A stretch of 64,000 nucleotides of DNA from Pratylenchus scribneri (GCA_030063045.1 JAQSEB010000064.1:1674001-1738000); one strand, 5' to 3'; shown: positions 53,357 to 64,000, counted from the first letter of the stretch. Notes: a model not told the origin generated them from the letters alone. Numbers and translations: made by a program.

Positions 53357-54851
53357 TTTTAATTTTAAAATTTGTAAAAAATGGACAAATAAATAATAAT
53401 CTGAAATTGGCAATAATTCAACCTTAAAACGTATAGAAAATAATACACCGAAAAAAAAGGATTTGTGGCGGTTGAGAGGGCACGATGTTCTTTGAGGTAA
53501 ACAAAACAGGGCCCTTCGCCGCCGCGGCGGGCTCTCCAAATGAGAATCCATCCTTTTTTCCTCTCCCTTTTTCTAGCACTCTTTTATTTTTATCGATGTC
53601 CCCCGCCCCTGCAGCCTCCATTTTTCACATGTTTTCTTTCACATTCTATCCAGCATTTCCTCATCATCAATCCAATCGAAATTCATCCTTTCTTCCACTG
53701 CATTTTAAAAATAGGAGGAGAGCGGGAAAAAGTTATATGAGCAGAAATGTTAAATATATGAATGCCAAAATTCAAAAATAAACATGAAATATCAATTAAA
53801 AATGCATAAAAAAATCCAAATTTACGGATGCGTACCAAATAGCATGATATATACATCAATGGATAGAGCTCGTCAAGCTGATTAAGAATATAAAAAAGAT
53901 TTTTTGAATTGATAGATAAATAAAAAAGTTATGGCCAATAGAAGTTGAAATTATGCAAATTTTCAAAGTCCTAGAACTCGTTCAGAAATAAATATTTTCA
54001 AAAAATTTCTTTCCCATATTGTAGTTCATAAAATTCTGCACAAAACTGTAGAACAGATTTTTGATTCGTCACTCCCGGCCAAAATTATTCACTCTCGAAC
54101 TTTGGCCATTTTTCAAGGCTCTCTCTTGGCCCCAATTCCCATCCGAAAGGCCCAATTTTAGCTTCAATCGAAAGATCTCGTCGAGCAGAGTAGGAATATA
54201 GCAAAAATTCGGGAATTGTCCAATAAATACAAAAGTTATGGCCATGGAAAATCGAAAAATTGCCAATTTTCAAAGTCCAATAACTCGCTCAAAAATACAA
54301 ATTTTCTAAAAATTTCAAGCCTATCTTGTAGAGCTGAAAATTCTGCACAAAACTGTAGAACGAATTTTGAAACCTATGAAAGAGAGCAGAGTTAGCCTTG
54401 GCCTCTTTATTTGGCCAATTTTTGGATGAGATAGAATAAATTTGGCGTAGTGCAGCAAGAAAAAGAGGAAAAAGAAAATAGCTCTCATTTCTCCCTATCT
54501 CTACCAAAATAGGCTCCGCCTTTTTCCCGCTCTAAAACGCAGTGTTCTTCAACTTTCACTTTTCGTCTTCATATTTTGGGAAATCAAAATTGATTGGAAT
54601 TGGAATTTGGAAGGGACAAGAAAAAAATGAAAATAAAAAAATGGAATTGTAAAAAATTAAAACATGAAAATTTTTAAATATATGCAGGAGTATACTTTGA
54701 TCATAAAGAAAAAGAAAGATTTATATTATATTGTATGATATTATAATTTAATTATCATTTTTATGATTAGATAAGGGAAAAATCAACAGCAGCAGAGGTA
54801 TTCATTGGGTGAAACCACTGTAGAATCGGATTCATTTAGCAGGTGATTGGC

Positions 54852-55198
54852 CGACACTTGCGAACCCGACACTTGCGGACGAAACGGTCTGGAGCTGAAG
54901 GTGGTAAAGCTGGAATGGTATTGTTTATAGTTTATTATTAAGCATAAAATTAGCCTCAAAATGACATCAAAAGGTTTGGCAAATTTTGAGTATTCACCGA
55001 ATTATGTCCAAAAAACCGTCAAAAAAATCAATGGTTTTTTGGCAATAAATCGGTGAATATTCAACATTGACCAAAACTCTTGATGTCATTTTGTAGCTAA
55101 TTTTATGCCTAATAATATCCTATAAACAATGTCAATCCAGCTTTACCACCTTCGGCTCCAGAACGTCTCGTCCGCAAGTGTCGGGTCCGCAAGTGTCG
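54852..55198. mobile_element. 347-bp long-palindrome element
   Basis: Almost the whole length folds on itself: arms of about 70 bp begin cgacacttgcg and contain ccgacacttgcggacga and ggtggtaaagctgga, and an inner palindrome pairs tattcaccgaatt-type words. The terminal 11-mer is repeated within each arm. A partial copy interrupts the arrestin gene at 28055. No target duplication identified. Confidence 0.8.
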
Positions 55199-55227
55199 CA
55201 GTACGATTAATTATCCTCTGTAATAAA

Positions 55228-55877
55228 TAAGGCCCGGATAGTTATGCATTTAAAAACAGCAAAATATGCGCATAAAATATGCACAAAAAATGAAAAATAT
55301 GCACAAAAATATGCAAATAAAATTGAATTTTTCTGCCTTTATAGCAATTTTTTTGAATTTTTCAAAACCAATTTTACTACATTTTCAGAGAAAAATGCTT
55401 AAAATAGCTTTAAATAGGTTTTTTCGTCCAAAAAAATATTTATATGTGACAGGATTCGAACTCTAGACCCCACGTAAGTTTGCATTCGAAAGACTACTCT
55501 CTCCGCTATTCAGCCAAAAATTTTCAGCTGCCAAGATTGGCTATTTTTATCAATTGAAAACCAAAAATGCAAATTTTTTTTATCTTTTCAAGATTTTTTT
55601 GACAAATTTAATGCAATTTATTAAATCTCAATTCTAAAATTTTCATTTTTATTGCATTTTTGATTGAAAATTTCCCTAAAAATGACAAAATATGCATAAT
55701 ATGCGGAAAAAATGCAAAATATGCAAATATGCATAAAAAGTCGAAAATATGCAAAAATATGCATCTTAAAATACACGTTTTCGGCACCAGACAAAGTTAA
55801 AAACTATTTTTTTATTCATATAAACACGTTACAATGCCAGGAAAAAAATATGCATTTGCATAACTATCCGGGCCTTA
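55228..55877. mobile_element. 650-bp inverted-repeat element rich in atgcat words
   Basis: The ends are perfect inverted repeats TAAGGCCCGGATAGTTATGC, and the octamer gtaataaa flanks both sides (55220-55227 and 55878-55885), again an 8-bp duplication as in hAT elements. Both sub-terminal regions are dense in aaaatatgcataa-type words, and a tRNA-like sequence lies in the middle. Confidence 0.85.
55445..55514 (-). pseudogene. tRNA-like sequence inside an element
   Basis: On the minus strand there is tagcggagagagtagtctttc followed by a B-box-like agagttcgaatcctgt. Spacing fits a tRNA-derived polymerase III promoter, but the stems are poor. Confidence 0.45.
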
Positions 55878-57345
55878 GTAATAAATATACTTATTATCCT
55901 TCCCCGAACCTTCGCCAAAAGATATAGGTAAGTCCTGCGGTGGTCCAAAGAATGGCATATAGGGATTTAATGGGTGCTGTGGACTTTAATTTATTTTTAT
56001 CAATTGGGCAAGAAAATAATAGGAATAATAAAATGAATACCTAAAAAGGGAGGAAACTAAGCTGGTAAAGGAAAATGAAGGAGCGTGGTGATCAAAAAAA
56101 AAAAGATGGGTACTGTAGGATAAATAGGAAAGGCCCTTGGGCATTGTTAGAATTGACTGTACTCTATTTTGAATCCATTTTTAGATGCATTGAAGAATAG
56201 TTTGAAATTAAAAAAATGGAGGCTGGATAATGGAATGGAATTTTTCTACACAATTTTATAGTATAAATTAGAGGAAAGTTCGCAATAAAATCCGGCAGCA
56301 AAAATTTCTCTGTTTGGAATTAATGGCATTCATTCATTTGGGGGGTCACACCTTGCTCTGGAAAATCTGCATTTTTATTCCAATTGTTGTCCATTCTTCC
56401 CCGTTACCCACACAAAAGGCACAAAACCAACATTAAAATGCCCAAAAGGGCCATCCATAACCCATTCTCATTTGTTCTCCCCTCCACCACAATTTACGAT
56501 GGATGCGTTTTCGAAAGGTTGAGAGAGGGGAAAACATTGGGAAAGATGTCAGAATTTGGTGGGGCTCTGCTTGCTGGACAATTCGATGGATCAAATCCAA
56601 GGGTGAAACGCAACTGAAAATGGTCATGAAAAGTGAAGGTCGAAATGCCCATTTATTTTGGTGACTAATCATTTTAAAATTTTGCGGATTTTCAACTTTC
56701 TCGGCAGCATAAACCTTAAAATCCGGGCTATATTAAATAATTTAATTTCATATATTTTCTTTGTGACCTTTTATTTAATAAATATTTTAAAATCCCAATA
56801 TTTCTTTGTGAGGGAGGGACTTTCCCTATCACAATTTTTCAATATCTGGGCCAAAAATTTCCTTTCTGACTATATTTCTGACTATATTTCTGACTATATT
56901 GACTGTATTAAATATGTAAATAAATATTTTAATCTCAAATTATTTTAAAATTCTCCTATTTTGCTTTAATTTCTCGCTTAAATCCATTCTTTTATGCATT
57001 TTTGATTTACCGTTTAATTAATTAAAAAAACTGACTAAACCGATAAATTTTATGCGTAATTATGTATAATTCAGAAATTAAATAAAAATTGTGCCTATCC
57101 ATATCCATGTTTAAAAAATACTTTAATTTTATTAAATTGGTTCCTCCAATCAATTCGATTAGGTCGATCGATGTTTATACTTTGGGGGGGGGGGGGGGTG
57201 GCAATTTTGTTTTCCCGTTGAGAAGAAATATCTCCGAGGCCATAAATTTTATTCCCTCTTTTTTATTGAATAAAAATAAAAGGGGTTCTTTAGTTATTCA
57301 GTTTTAATCAAAACATTTTATTTTGTTCCTATTATTTTCAACAAA

Positions 57346-57884
57346 ATGCCGGGACGAATGATGCAAGCCAGAATTTTGCAGACACCGGCACAAATAATTC
57401 ACGGGGTTAAATTTCTAATAATTTTGATAATTGTTAAATATTAAAGCCGAAAATATTTTAGTGATCTCTTTGTTAATCATCTTTCTAAAGTATAAGAAAC
57501 TATTTTTTACTTTAAACACTTTTTAGGTTCTGAATTTTATCTCTGACAAAACTAAATCGATCAACAGTAAAATATTAAAATGAAATCAAAACAATATAAA
57601 ATAAATAATTTTAACAGAATATTTTTTGTTCCCAATCTAGGCACTAAACCCGCAAGAAAATGCACCAATCGAAGTGGAAAAAATTATGACTGTTCTTTCG
57701 GATTTGAACGCCGAAGGGGTAAAATGAGGAATAGTTGAACAAATTTTATTGAAAACCAATTTAGCGACAACATATGGTTTCGGAATATATGGAACGGTAC
57801 AATACGGATATGCGAGATGAATTGGAGCAGAAATTGACGGGAAATGAACGGAGTCAGGCATTGGCTTTATTGAATGCTCCTTGA
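57346..57884 (+). CDS. Single annexin-repeat miniprotein, copy 1
   Basis: Exons 57346-57405, 57641-57718 and 57765-57884 join in phase 0 and encode 85 residues. After MPGRMMQARILQTPAQIIHG the rest matches the length and pattern of one annexin repeat: EKIMTVLSDLNAEGRQHMVS, EYMERYNTDMRDELEQKLTG, ALALLNAP. The calcium-binding GxGTDE loop is not present; ALNPQENAPIEVE takes its place. There is no signal peptide. Annexins normally have four repeats, so a lone repeat is unusual. The annexin link is by pattern only; function unknown. Confidence 0.8.
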
Positions 57885-58441
57885 AGGGATGAAATAAATA
57901 AAAGATGAATTTTTTTGATGATTTTGTTAAAAATATTATAAGAATTTTTTGAAATAATCTTTGTTAAGCTATATTATAAAGAAAGGCCAAGATTTATAGA
58001 AATTTTCTCGCCTAAATTTATTCCTTTATGCTTAGATTTAACTGAAAATTATGTATCATTTAATTCATTCACATGTTTATACAAAAATAAAAGTAATTCT
58101 TCAACATTGAAAATTACCTTAGAAATGACTTTTAATTATTTTTGGGATGGGATTATTTTATTTAAAAAATCATACCCGCCTCTGATTGATTTCTTTGATT
58201 ATATTATTACAATTTACAAATTAATTTTATTTTCCCCATCAATATCTGATTGATGAGTAGATCGATCTTTTTACTTTGGGAATTGCAATTTTTCCGTTAA
58301 GAAGAAGTGAGGAAGTGATTTTGAAAAAGCAATAAATTTTATTCCCCTTTTTGTTGAATAAAACGAGTCCTTTTAATCTTTAGTCTTTAATTCTCATTTT
58401 AAATTAAAATAATTCATTGAATTTCCAATATTTTCAATAAA
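57885..58441. other. Spacer between copies 1 and 2
   Basis: The part before copy 2 resembles the region before copies 1 and 3 (gaggccataaattttattcc and tgaataaaac-type words), so the duplicated unit includes upstream sequence and probably a shared promoter. Confidence 0.55.
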
Positions 58442-58986
58442 ATGCCGGGACGGATGATGCAAGCCAGGGCCAGAATTTTGCAAACACCGGCACAAAAAAT
58501 TCACGGGGTTAAATTTCTAATTTTTGATAATTCCCTAGAGAAAATTACTAAAAGGCCGAAAATATTCAACATTTTAGTCAGTCATATTTCCAAAAGATAT
58601 TAATAATGTTTTTTAAATTCAAAGAATTTTCCGAATTTATCTTTGACAAAAATAAACCGATAAGTAGAATATTAAAATAGACCAAAATGTTACAAAATAA
58701 ATAATTTAAATTAAATACATTTTAATTCCCAATCTAGGCGTTAAATCCGGAAGGAAATGAGCCAATCGATGTGGAGAAAATTATGACCGTTCTTTCGGAT
58801 TTGAGTGCCGGAGAGGTAATAAAAGAGAAGGAATAAATTGAATATATTTAATGGAAATCATTTTAGCGACAAGAAATGGCTTCGGAATATTTGGATCGGT
58901 ACAATACTAATATGCGAGATGAATTGGAACAGAAATTAACGGGAAATGAACGGGACCAGGCATTGGCTTTGTTGAATGCCCCTTGA
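58442..58986 (+). CDS. Single annexin-repeat miniprotein, copy 2
   Basis: Exons 58442-58507, 58738-58815 and 58867-58986, same phases as copy 1, encode 87 residues. It has two extra residues (ARAR) from an internal duplication near the N-terminus. Body: EKIMTVLSDLSAGERQEMAS, EYLDRYNTNMRDELEQKLTG, RDQALALLNAP. Confidence 0.8.
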
Positions 58987-59496
58987 AGGGATGAAATAGA
59001 AAAAAGATGATTTATTTTAATAATTAAAATTAGAATATTGAATGAATATCTAGAAATAAAACTATTTTGCTCAATTCTATTGCTTCCATTTTGAGCATGG
59101 TCTAAAGAAAACCCCGATACTGAAACAGCGATATGAAACATTCACTCTTTTGTGGTAATTTTCTCGCTTATAAATTAGTTCTTTATGCATTTTTTTTATC
59201 ATATAATTATATTATAATTAATTATTGAGAGACAACTAACAATTTTCTGTAATTTTAATTTAATTCAATCTGCCAGTGATTGATTCCTTTGATTATTTTA
59301 TAGTAAATTTTGGATGAAGATTGGGCCGATCTTTGTTTTTAATTCGGGAGAAGGCGATTTTTACTTTTTCTCTCGATTAGAAAATTACTTTGACTGAGGC
59401 CATAAATTTTATTCCCTCTTTTTACTGAATAAAACGGGTTCTTTAGTTCTCTTTTCTAATCAAAACAATTCATTTTATTCCCATTATTTTCTAAAA
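58987..59496. other. Spacer between copies 2 and 3
   Basis: AT-rich; its last 150 bases resemble the regions before the other two copies. Nothing else seen. Confidence 0.5.
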
Positions 59497-59842
59497 ATGC
59501 CTGGACGAACATTGCAACCACGAATTTTTGAGACACCGGCAGAAGCAATTCACGGGGTTTAAATTTTTAATATTCAAAGCGGAAATTAATTTCCTAGGCA
59601 TTAAACCCGCTAGGAGATGCGCCCATCGATGTGGAGAAAATTATGACCGTTCTTTCGGATTTGAACGCCGAAGGAGTAAAAGGGAGATTAATTGAATAAA
59701 TTTTATATGAAAACAAATTTAGCGACAAGAATTGGCTGCTGAATATTTGTACACTTATAACACGGATGTTCGAGATGAATTGGAACAGAAATTATCAGGA
59801 AATGAACGGGACCAAGCTTTGGCCTTATTGAATGCGCCTTGA
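59497..59842 (+). CDS. Single annexin-repeat miniprotein, copy 3
   Basis: Exons 59497-59556, 59598-59675 and 59723-59842 encode 85 residues. The first intron is only 41 nt, against about 230 nt in the other copies. The N-terminus is the most changed (MPGRTLQPRIFETPAEAIHG), while the repeat is conserved (EKIMTVLSDLNAEGRQELAA, RDELEQKLSGNERDQALALL). Conservation of frame in all three copies argues that they are functional. Confidence 0.8.
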
Positions 59843-60528
59843 AAGAAATAATGGATTTGGATCTATTGAACAATAAAATAAAATTTTGAATGAATTTTTG
59901 TAGACATAAAAAAATAAACATAATGACAAAAAAAGTATTGAAAATGCCAAAAAGATTTATAGAGGTTTAATAGTTTGTCCTAGCCCCATCAAATCATATG
60001 CATATGCATAGCATAATCGATAAATCTCATCAAGAAGCAACGTTGGGTATATAATTTTGTCATGGTTTGTTAAAAAAATTGAGATAATATTAATTTGGCA
60101 ACAACCTTTCGTGTCGAAAAATATTATATTTTTGAGGCCATATAACTTGGCCCTAACTAGGGGTTTAGGGTTAGGGTTAGGATTCAGGGCAGGATGGATT
60201 AGGGGCTAAAAGGGCTAGGGGATCTTAAAGAAGTTTGATTTGGCCAAGTTATATGGTCTCAAAAATATAATATTTTTCAAGACGAAAGATTGTTGCCAAA
60301 TTCAGTGTTTTTGTTGCCAAATTAAATGACTTCCAAAAAAATTATGGGTTTTATAAACCGTTTAAACCATCTTATAGTTTTTGAATCAAAACAAATTAGT
60401 TAAACATTAAACTTAAGCCGAATCATTGGCAAATGATATGTCTCGAAATTATAAACCATTATAATATTTTCGTAATTTTCAATTTTTTCGCCATTAAAAT
60501 ATTTCCCAAAAAAATATTTTGATTCATT
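59843..60528. other. Spacer made of nested palindromic repeats
   Basis: Outer family B arms run from about 59935 to 60500. Inside, a family D element (60085-60305) has arms ggcaacaacctttcgtgtcg and its complement, ggccatataacttggcc and its complement, and a telomere-like ttagggttagggttagg core. Confidence 0.6.
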
Positions 60529-62962
60529 CTAAACTATGAGATGTGGGGCACGAATAAGCAAAGTGGCAATGCAAGAAACAATCAAGGCGGAAAAAAGCCA
60601 AAGGCAAAGTCGATCCACAACTTGGCCTGCGAATTTCCAATCTTCATTTGATGCCATTTCGGAATTGGCCATTTGTGGAGCTTCAATTTGGGTGTTGATT
60701 TGCTGAAAATTGGATCATTAAAATATTGGTGGTTAAAAATATTCTTACCTGAATATTTTGTTGAATTTCTTGTAAATCATTCACTAGGAAATTATAGGCC
60801 GACGAATGGCGATGACGATGCCTTGAAGTGGAATCGAGCTTTTCTTCAATTTGTTCAGAATCAACGCTAAATTTAATTTATTTATTTATTATAAAATTTA
60901 ATTTTTACTTCATTTTTTCTGATTCCAATTCTGATGCCGTCGATTTCTTTGATTTAATTTTGCGAGGAGCGCCAGAAAATGCTGGCAAATTTTCCTTGAA
61001 AATTGAATATTTATTCAAAGAAATAATTCGAAAAATGAACCCATTTTAGTTGAAGACGATCGGGGCGATTGATGCGCAAAGCCCAAGGCAACCAATGAAG
61101 AAGGAGCGCCCGGGTAAATGTACCCATTGGATGGGAACGGTAATGCAAATTTAGGACATAAACAGTGCAACAAAGAGAGGCGGAAACAATGAGCATGCAA
61201 CTGAAGAAGAAGAGGCCAAGCAAAGGGACGGCATCGGATGTGGCCGGTAACATGCTGGACAAAATGGAGAAAAAGAAACAAATGGAGAGGAGGACGGCGA
61301 TTTCTGTGCGAGTTTACGGAATTGGTGGTAAAAGTGTTTAGACAAACGGATGGCGGTTTTGTCGCCAGATTCTGGGGGCAACACGAAGCTGAGTAGGGAA
61401 ATCATAGTGATGATTAGGGAAGGGAAAATCATGTTGAAAATGTAGTACAGAGTTCGTCTGAATTATTGTAGGAATAATCGAATTGATTGGCATTGGCATT
61501 AATTACCTTTTGAAATGCATGAAGAAAGTTAGGCCAGAAAATGGCACTTTTGGGCAGCAATCATAGGAAGTGTAGGGCACGGCATAATGCTCTTAAATAT
61601 GATAATTTTATGGATTTATCTTTTGTGTGTCCACCGTCCAATTCCCATTCCCCGTTGTTCACATATTGCGCAATGCTGAAATCATTTTGGGCGTTGGATT
61701 GAAGTTGCATTTGCTCGGCTAATAAATAAATTACATTAACCTCTTCAATCCATATTTTCACCGGAATATGTCCAAGGGGCAAATTCCAGGAAGCAATATT
61801 GCTCATCAAAGGGAAACCATGTTATGTCCATAATGCAAGTACTTTTGAATATACTCGGCGTAACCCACCGCGCATCTCTTTTTTTTTGATTTATATTGAA
61901 TGTTTTTTATTATTTAAAGGCAAAAAATTATGACGCCAAATTATTTTAAATCAGAACAGGCGGAATTATTAAATCAGAACAGGCGGAATTATTAAATCAG
62001 AACAGGCGGAATTATTAAATCAGAACAGGCGGAATTATTAAATCAGAACAGGCGGAATTATTAAATCAGAACAGGCGGAATTATTAAAATCAGAACAGGC
62101 GGAATTATTAAATCAGAACAGGCGGAATTATTAAATCAGAACAGGCGGAATTATTAAATCAGAACAGGCGGAATTATTAAAATCAGAACAGGCGGAATTA
62201 TTAAATCAGAACAGGCGGAATTATTAAAATCAGAACAGGCGGAATTATTAAATCAGAACAGGCGGAATTATTAAATCAGAACAGGCGGAATTATTAAATC
62301 AGAACAGGCGGAATTATTAAAATCAGAACAGGCGGAATTTATGGAGAGAGGAAGTTAATTGAAAATTAATTTTTTAAAATTACCCAGTATAATTAAGGAA
62401 TATATTTGTAGGATAGCCAAGGTCGAATTGGGAATCCACTGCATTGTACAAAAATAATTCTGGCCTCCATATTTTTCCAATGGGCATGCTTATATCCCTG
62501 CCAAAATTTTGCCTAAATATAAAAATTTGATTTTAAAATTTACGTTATATTTTCATAATTTTGTGGATCCCAGCGCAAATTCGCATCGTTCCACAACTGA
62601 ATATTAAAAAATACAATTAAATTTTCCCATTTCAAACATATTCCAGCCACGCATAAATTCTTGCCACCTAAATATATGCAATAAATTCCTTCGATGAATT
62701 CAATGGTCTCAACCTGGTTCTTCGAATCCAATTCAATTAGACGAAGAAGGCTGAATTTCAAATGGACTTTGACCGGTTCCGAACCATTTCCCTCCAATGG
62801 TCTGGTCATGGAATTGTAATCCCAAAGTAAATCATCAAACCTAATTCATTTTAATAAATTTTATTTCCATTTAATAACTTACAAAATTTGCTCATTTCCC
62901 ATTGTTTCTATAATTTTTGACCAAAATATATGAAGAATAATTAAAATTCGAAAAATTGTCAT
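60529..62962 (-). CDS. Nicotinic acetylcholine receptor alpha-type subunit
   Basis: Thirteen exons (62883-62962, 62714-62840, 62638-62667, 62544-62596, 62384-62512, 61762-61877, 61635-61718, 61507-61591, 61348-61457, 61041-61303, 60909-60994, 60749-60866, 60529-60702) encode 484 residues. Signal peptide FRILIILHIFWS; ligand-domain motifs LWNDANLRWDP and WRPELFLYNAVDS; Cys-loop CIMDITWFPFDEQYC; vicinal cysteines in SYDCCPKVP, marking an alpha-type subunit. M1 starts RRTLYYIFNMIF. M2 is GDKTAIQIAVLLSICFFF, M3 follows SDAVPLLG, and M4 begins DWKFAGQVVDRLCLW. Exon 3 is a 30-nt microexon (VARIYAWLEY) without which the fold would lack a strand. The acceptor of exon 6 is purine-rich (aaaaaaag), so that boundary is least certain. 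A cation channel of nerve or muscle, target class of levamisole-type drugs. Confidence 0.93.
61948..62340. repeat. Minisatellite of 17 units, 23-24 bp
   Basis: The unit is aaatcagaacaggcggaatt plus att, with an extra a at a few junctions. Seventeen nearly identical tandem copies lie in the intron between receptor exons 5 and 6. The near-identity suggests recent expansion. Confidence 0.95.
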
Positions 62963-63384
62963 TTCTGAAAAAATTTTTTATAAATTCGGGCAAAAATGGC
63001 TTCCAATTTTTTCTCATAAATTCTTTTCCATAGGATGATACCAATAATAATTTTTATGAATTTTGCATGAAAGGGAAATATTCCCAAAGGGCAGCTGAAA
63101 TTAGAAAAAAAATGTAAGGAATGGAATTTGACTTGGAATGAGGAACATTTTTAATTAAGAAGGAAACATCTGCATCAGCCAAACTAATAAGACCTTTGGT
63201 AAAATTAGCCTCTTTTACTTTTTTGGCCAAATTTCTTTGTGATGGAAATACAAAATTCCTGGGCCAATTCCAGAAGATCAAAATTGGGACAATAAAATTT
63301 CATCGGATTAAAACATATGAGGGATTGGGAATATGGGAATGTCATTATCCGAATAAAATAATTTTAATATTTTCAAATCTTTAA
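62963..63384. promoter_or_regulatory. Divergent promoter region
   Basis: 422 bp separate the divergent starts of the receptor subunit (minus) and the Ly6-like protein (plus), so both promoters should lie here. No specific element is recognised; frames on both strands are unsupported. Confidence 0.45.
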
Positions 63385-63947
63385 ATGAAATTTATTCTTT
63401 CCTTTTCAATCCTAATTATTTTGGTGATGGACTTCAATTGGACAAAAGGTTAGATGGTTTATTCTATTCAAAAATTAATTAATTAAATACGGTTTTAGCT
63501 CTAAAATGCTGGGATGGCTATCAAATTCGGACGAGCAAAGGAAACTTGGTCGAGAGTAAATATTCGGCACAAAATTGTGAAATCGGTTCGAAATGTGCCA
63601 TAATCGAATGCACTAGTTGTAAGGAAGCATCTAATCAATTTTTTGAATGGAATAATTTATTTGAACAGATTTTGGGAATGCCACATCCCGAGGATGTGAG
63701 GCAAATTGTGCCGATTTTAAATGCGATATTCGAGGACATAGCCTCAGCTTGACGATGGAAAGGGCCGGATGCCAACTCTGTGATGGTCAAGATTTGTGCA
63801 ATTCAGCAGCAGTCGGATTTCGGCTCCAACAAATTATTATTTTATTATTTACTTCAGGTAAAATATTAGATAAAAATAATTTCATATTTTATCCTAAAAT
63901 TTTTTTTAGTGATTTTGGTGATGAAACGGACAATAATTTGGCAATAA
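63385..63947 (+). CDS. Ly6/three-finger domain protein, probably GPI-anchored
   Basis: Exons 63385-63448, 63499-63618, 63669-63857 and 63910-63947 encode 136 residues. A signal peptide (MKFILSFSILIILVM) precedes a domain with ten cysteines, from LKCWDGYQI to QLCDGQDLCN, the typical Ly6/uPAR ending. A hydrophobic tail (LQQIIILLFTSVILVM) suggests GPI attachment or a membrane anchor. The second intron (63619-63668, gtaagg...cag) is hidden by an open frame that would otherwise run to a stop after IFEDIASA; splicing it out restores the CEANCADFKC cysteine pattern. Ly6 proteins often modulate nicotinic receptors, and this gene is head-to-head with one; a functional link is speculation. Confidence 0.85.
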
Positions 63948-64000
63948 ATAAAATTAATTTTTATTTGATTGATTTAGAAATTTAATTGAATTTTGATTAA
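63948..64000. other. Window end, 3' region of the Ly6-like gene
   Basis: AT-rich, with an aataaa word at about 63943-63950 that may be the polyadenylation signal. Confidence 0.4.

Larger units (their letters stand above)
53357..57345. other. Gene-poor region with mobile elements
   Basis: 4 kb without a supported gene. A GC-richer patch (53500-53700) and duplicated arms around ctgcacaaaactgtagaac (54033, 54350) suggest further repeats at 53840-54500. Two well-defined elements follow at 54852-55198 and 55228-55877. From 56340 to 56640 frames are open on both strands without a domain. A 15-G run lies at about 57185. Confidence 0.5.

Noticed and set aside
61948..62340. CRISPR-like array
   Set aside because: There are no spacers; the units are contiguous tandem repeats inside a eukaryotic receptor intron.
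62540..62809. Continuous 89-codon receptor frame without introns
   Set aside because: Read-through inserts residues absent from receptor subunits; splicing two short introns gives VARIYAWLEYLWND, which fits the family.
63546..63752. Ly6-like frame ending at IFEDIASA
   Set aside because: It breaks the ten-cysteine pattern. A 50-nt intron with a strong gtaagg donor restores it.

Overview
The window is nuclear DNA of a nematode, most likely a plant-parasitic tylenchid. It is AT-rich. Genes are cut by many short introns (mostly 40-60 nt, ending in ttttcag or similar) and show animal and nematode families: a LIN-14-like regulator, an alpha-type acetylcholine receptor subunit, SKP1, ADP/ATP translocase, an NDRG-family protein and cathepsin L. 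The pointer to plant parasitism is a secreted GH30 xylanase, a family found in Meloidogyne, Radopholus and Pratylenchus and thought to come from bacteria. Five of roughly 87 introns placed here begin with GC rather than GT, a trait reported as enriched in cyst nematodes. The genus is therefore left open.

Layout. 1-23.2 kb (+): one very large gene with 21 recognised coding exons, read as a lin-14 orthologue. Its 3' region carries one perfect lin-4 seed match and two bulged-type lin-4 sites. Large introns and the upstream DNA hold GC-richer islands and inverted-repeat elements. 24.9-26.0 kb (-): small secreted protein. 27.1-29.3 kb (+): arrestin-domain gene broken by two mobile elements. 30.1-31.6 kb (-): GH30 xylanase. 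33.5-37.2 kb (+): a small membrane protein and an F-box-like coiled-coil protein. 38.4-39.6 kb (-): second secreted protein, with an in-frame stop. 41.0-43.1 kb (+): histidine phosphatase, then SKP1 with an apparent 1-nt frameshift. 43.6-47.6 kb (-): cathepsin L-like protease with a nested transposon pile in one intron. 48.1-49.9 kb (-): ADP/ATP translocase. 50.5-53.4 kb (-): NDRG-family protein. 53.4-57.3 kb: gene-poor, with two inverted-repeat elements. 57.3-59.8 kb (+): three tandem copies of an 85-87 residue single annexin-repeat protein. 60.5-63.0 kb (-): acetylcholine receptor subunit with a 30-nt microexon and a 17-copy minisatellite in an intron. 63.4-63.9 kb (+): Ly6/three-finger protein.

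The genes form no operon-like pathway. Several could serve parasitism (xylanase, protease, two novel secreted proteins), but only the xylanase has family-level support for that. Much of the non-coding DNA is made of short inverted-repeat elements. Four have terminal inverted repeats plus exact 8-bp target duplications, as expected of hAT-type transposons, and a fifth shows an 8-bp duplication with a longer palindromic terminus. All exon boundaries were set by hand from reading frame, splice sites and family resemblance, and no transcript data were available.
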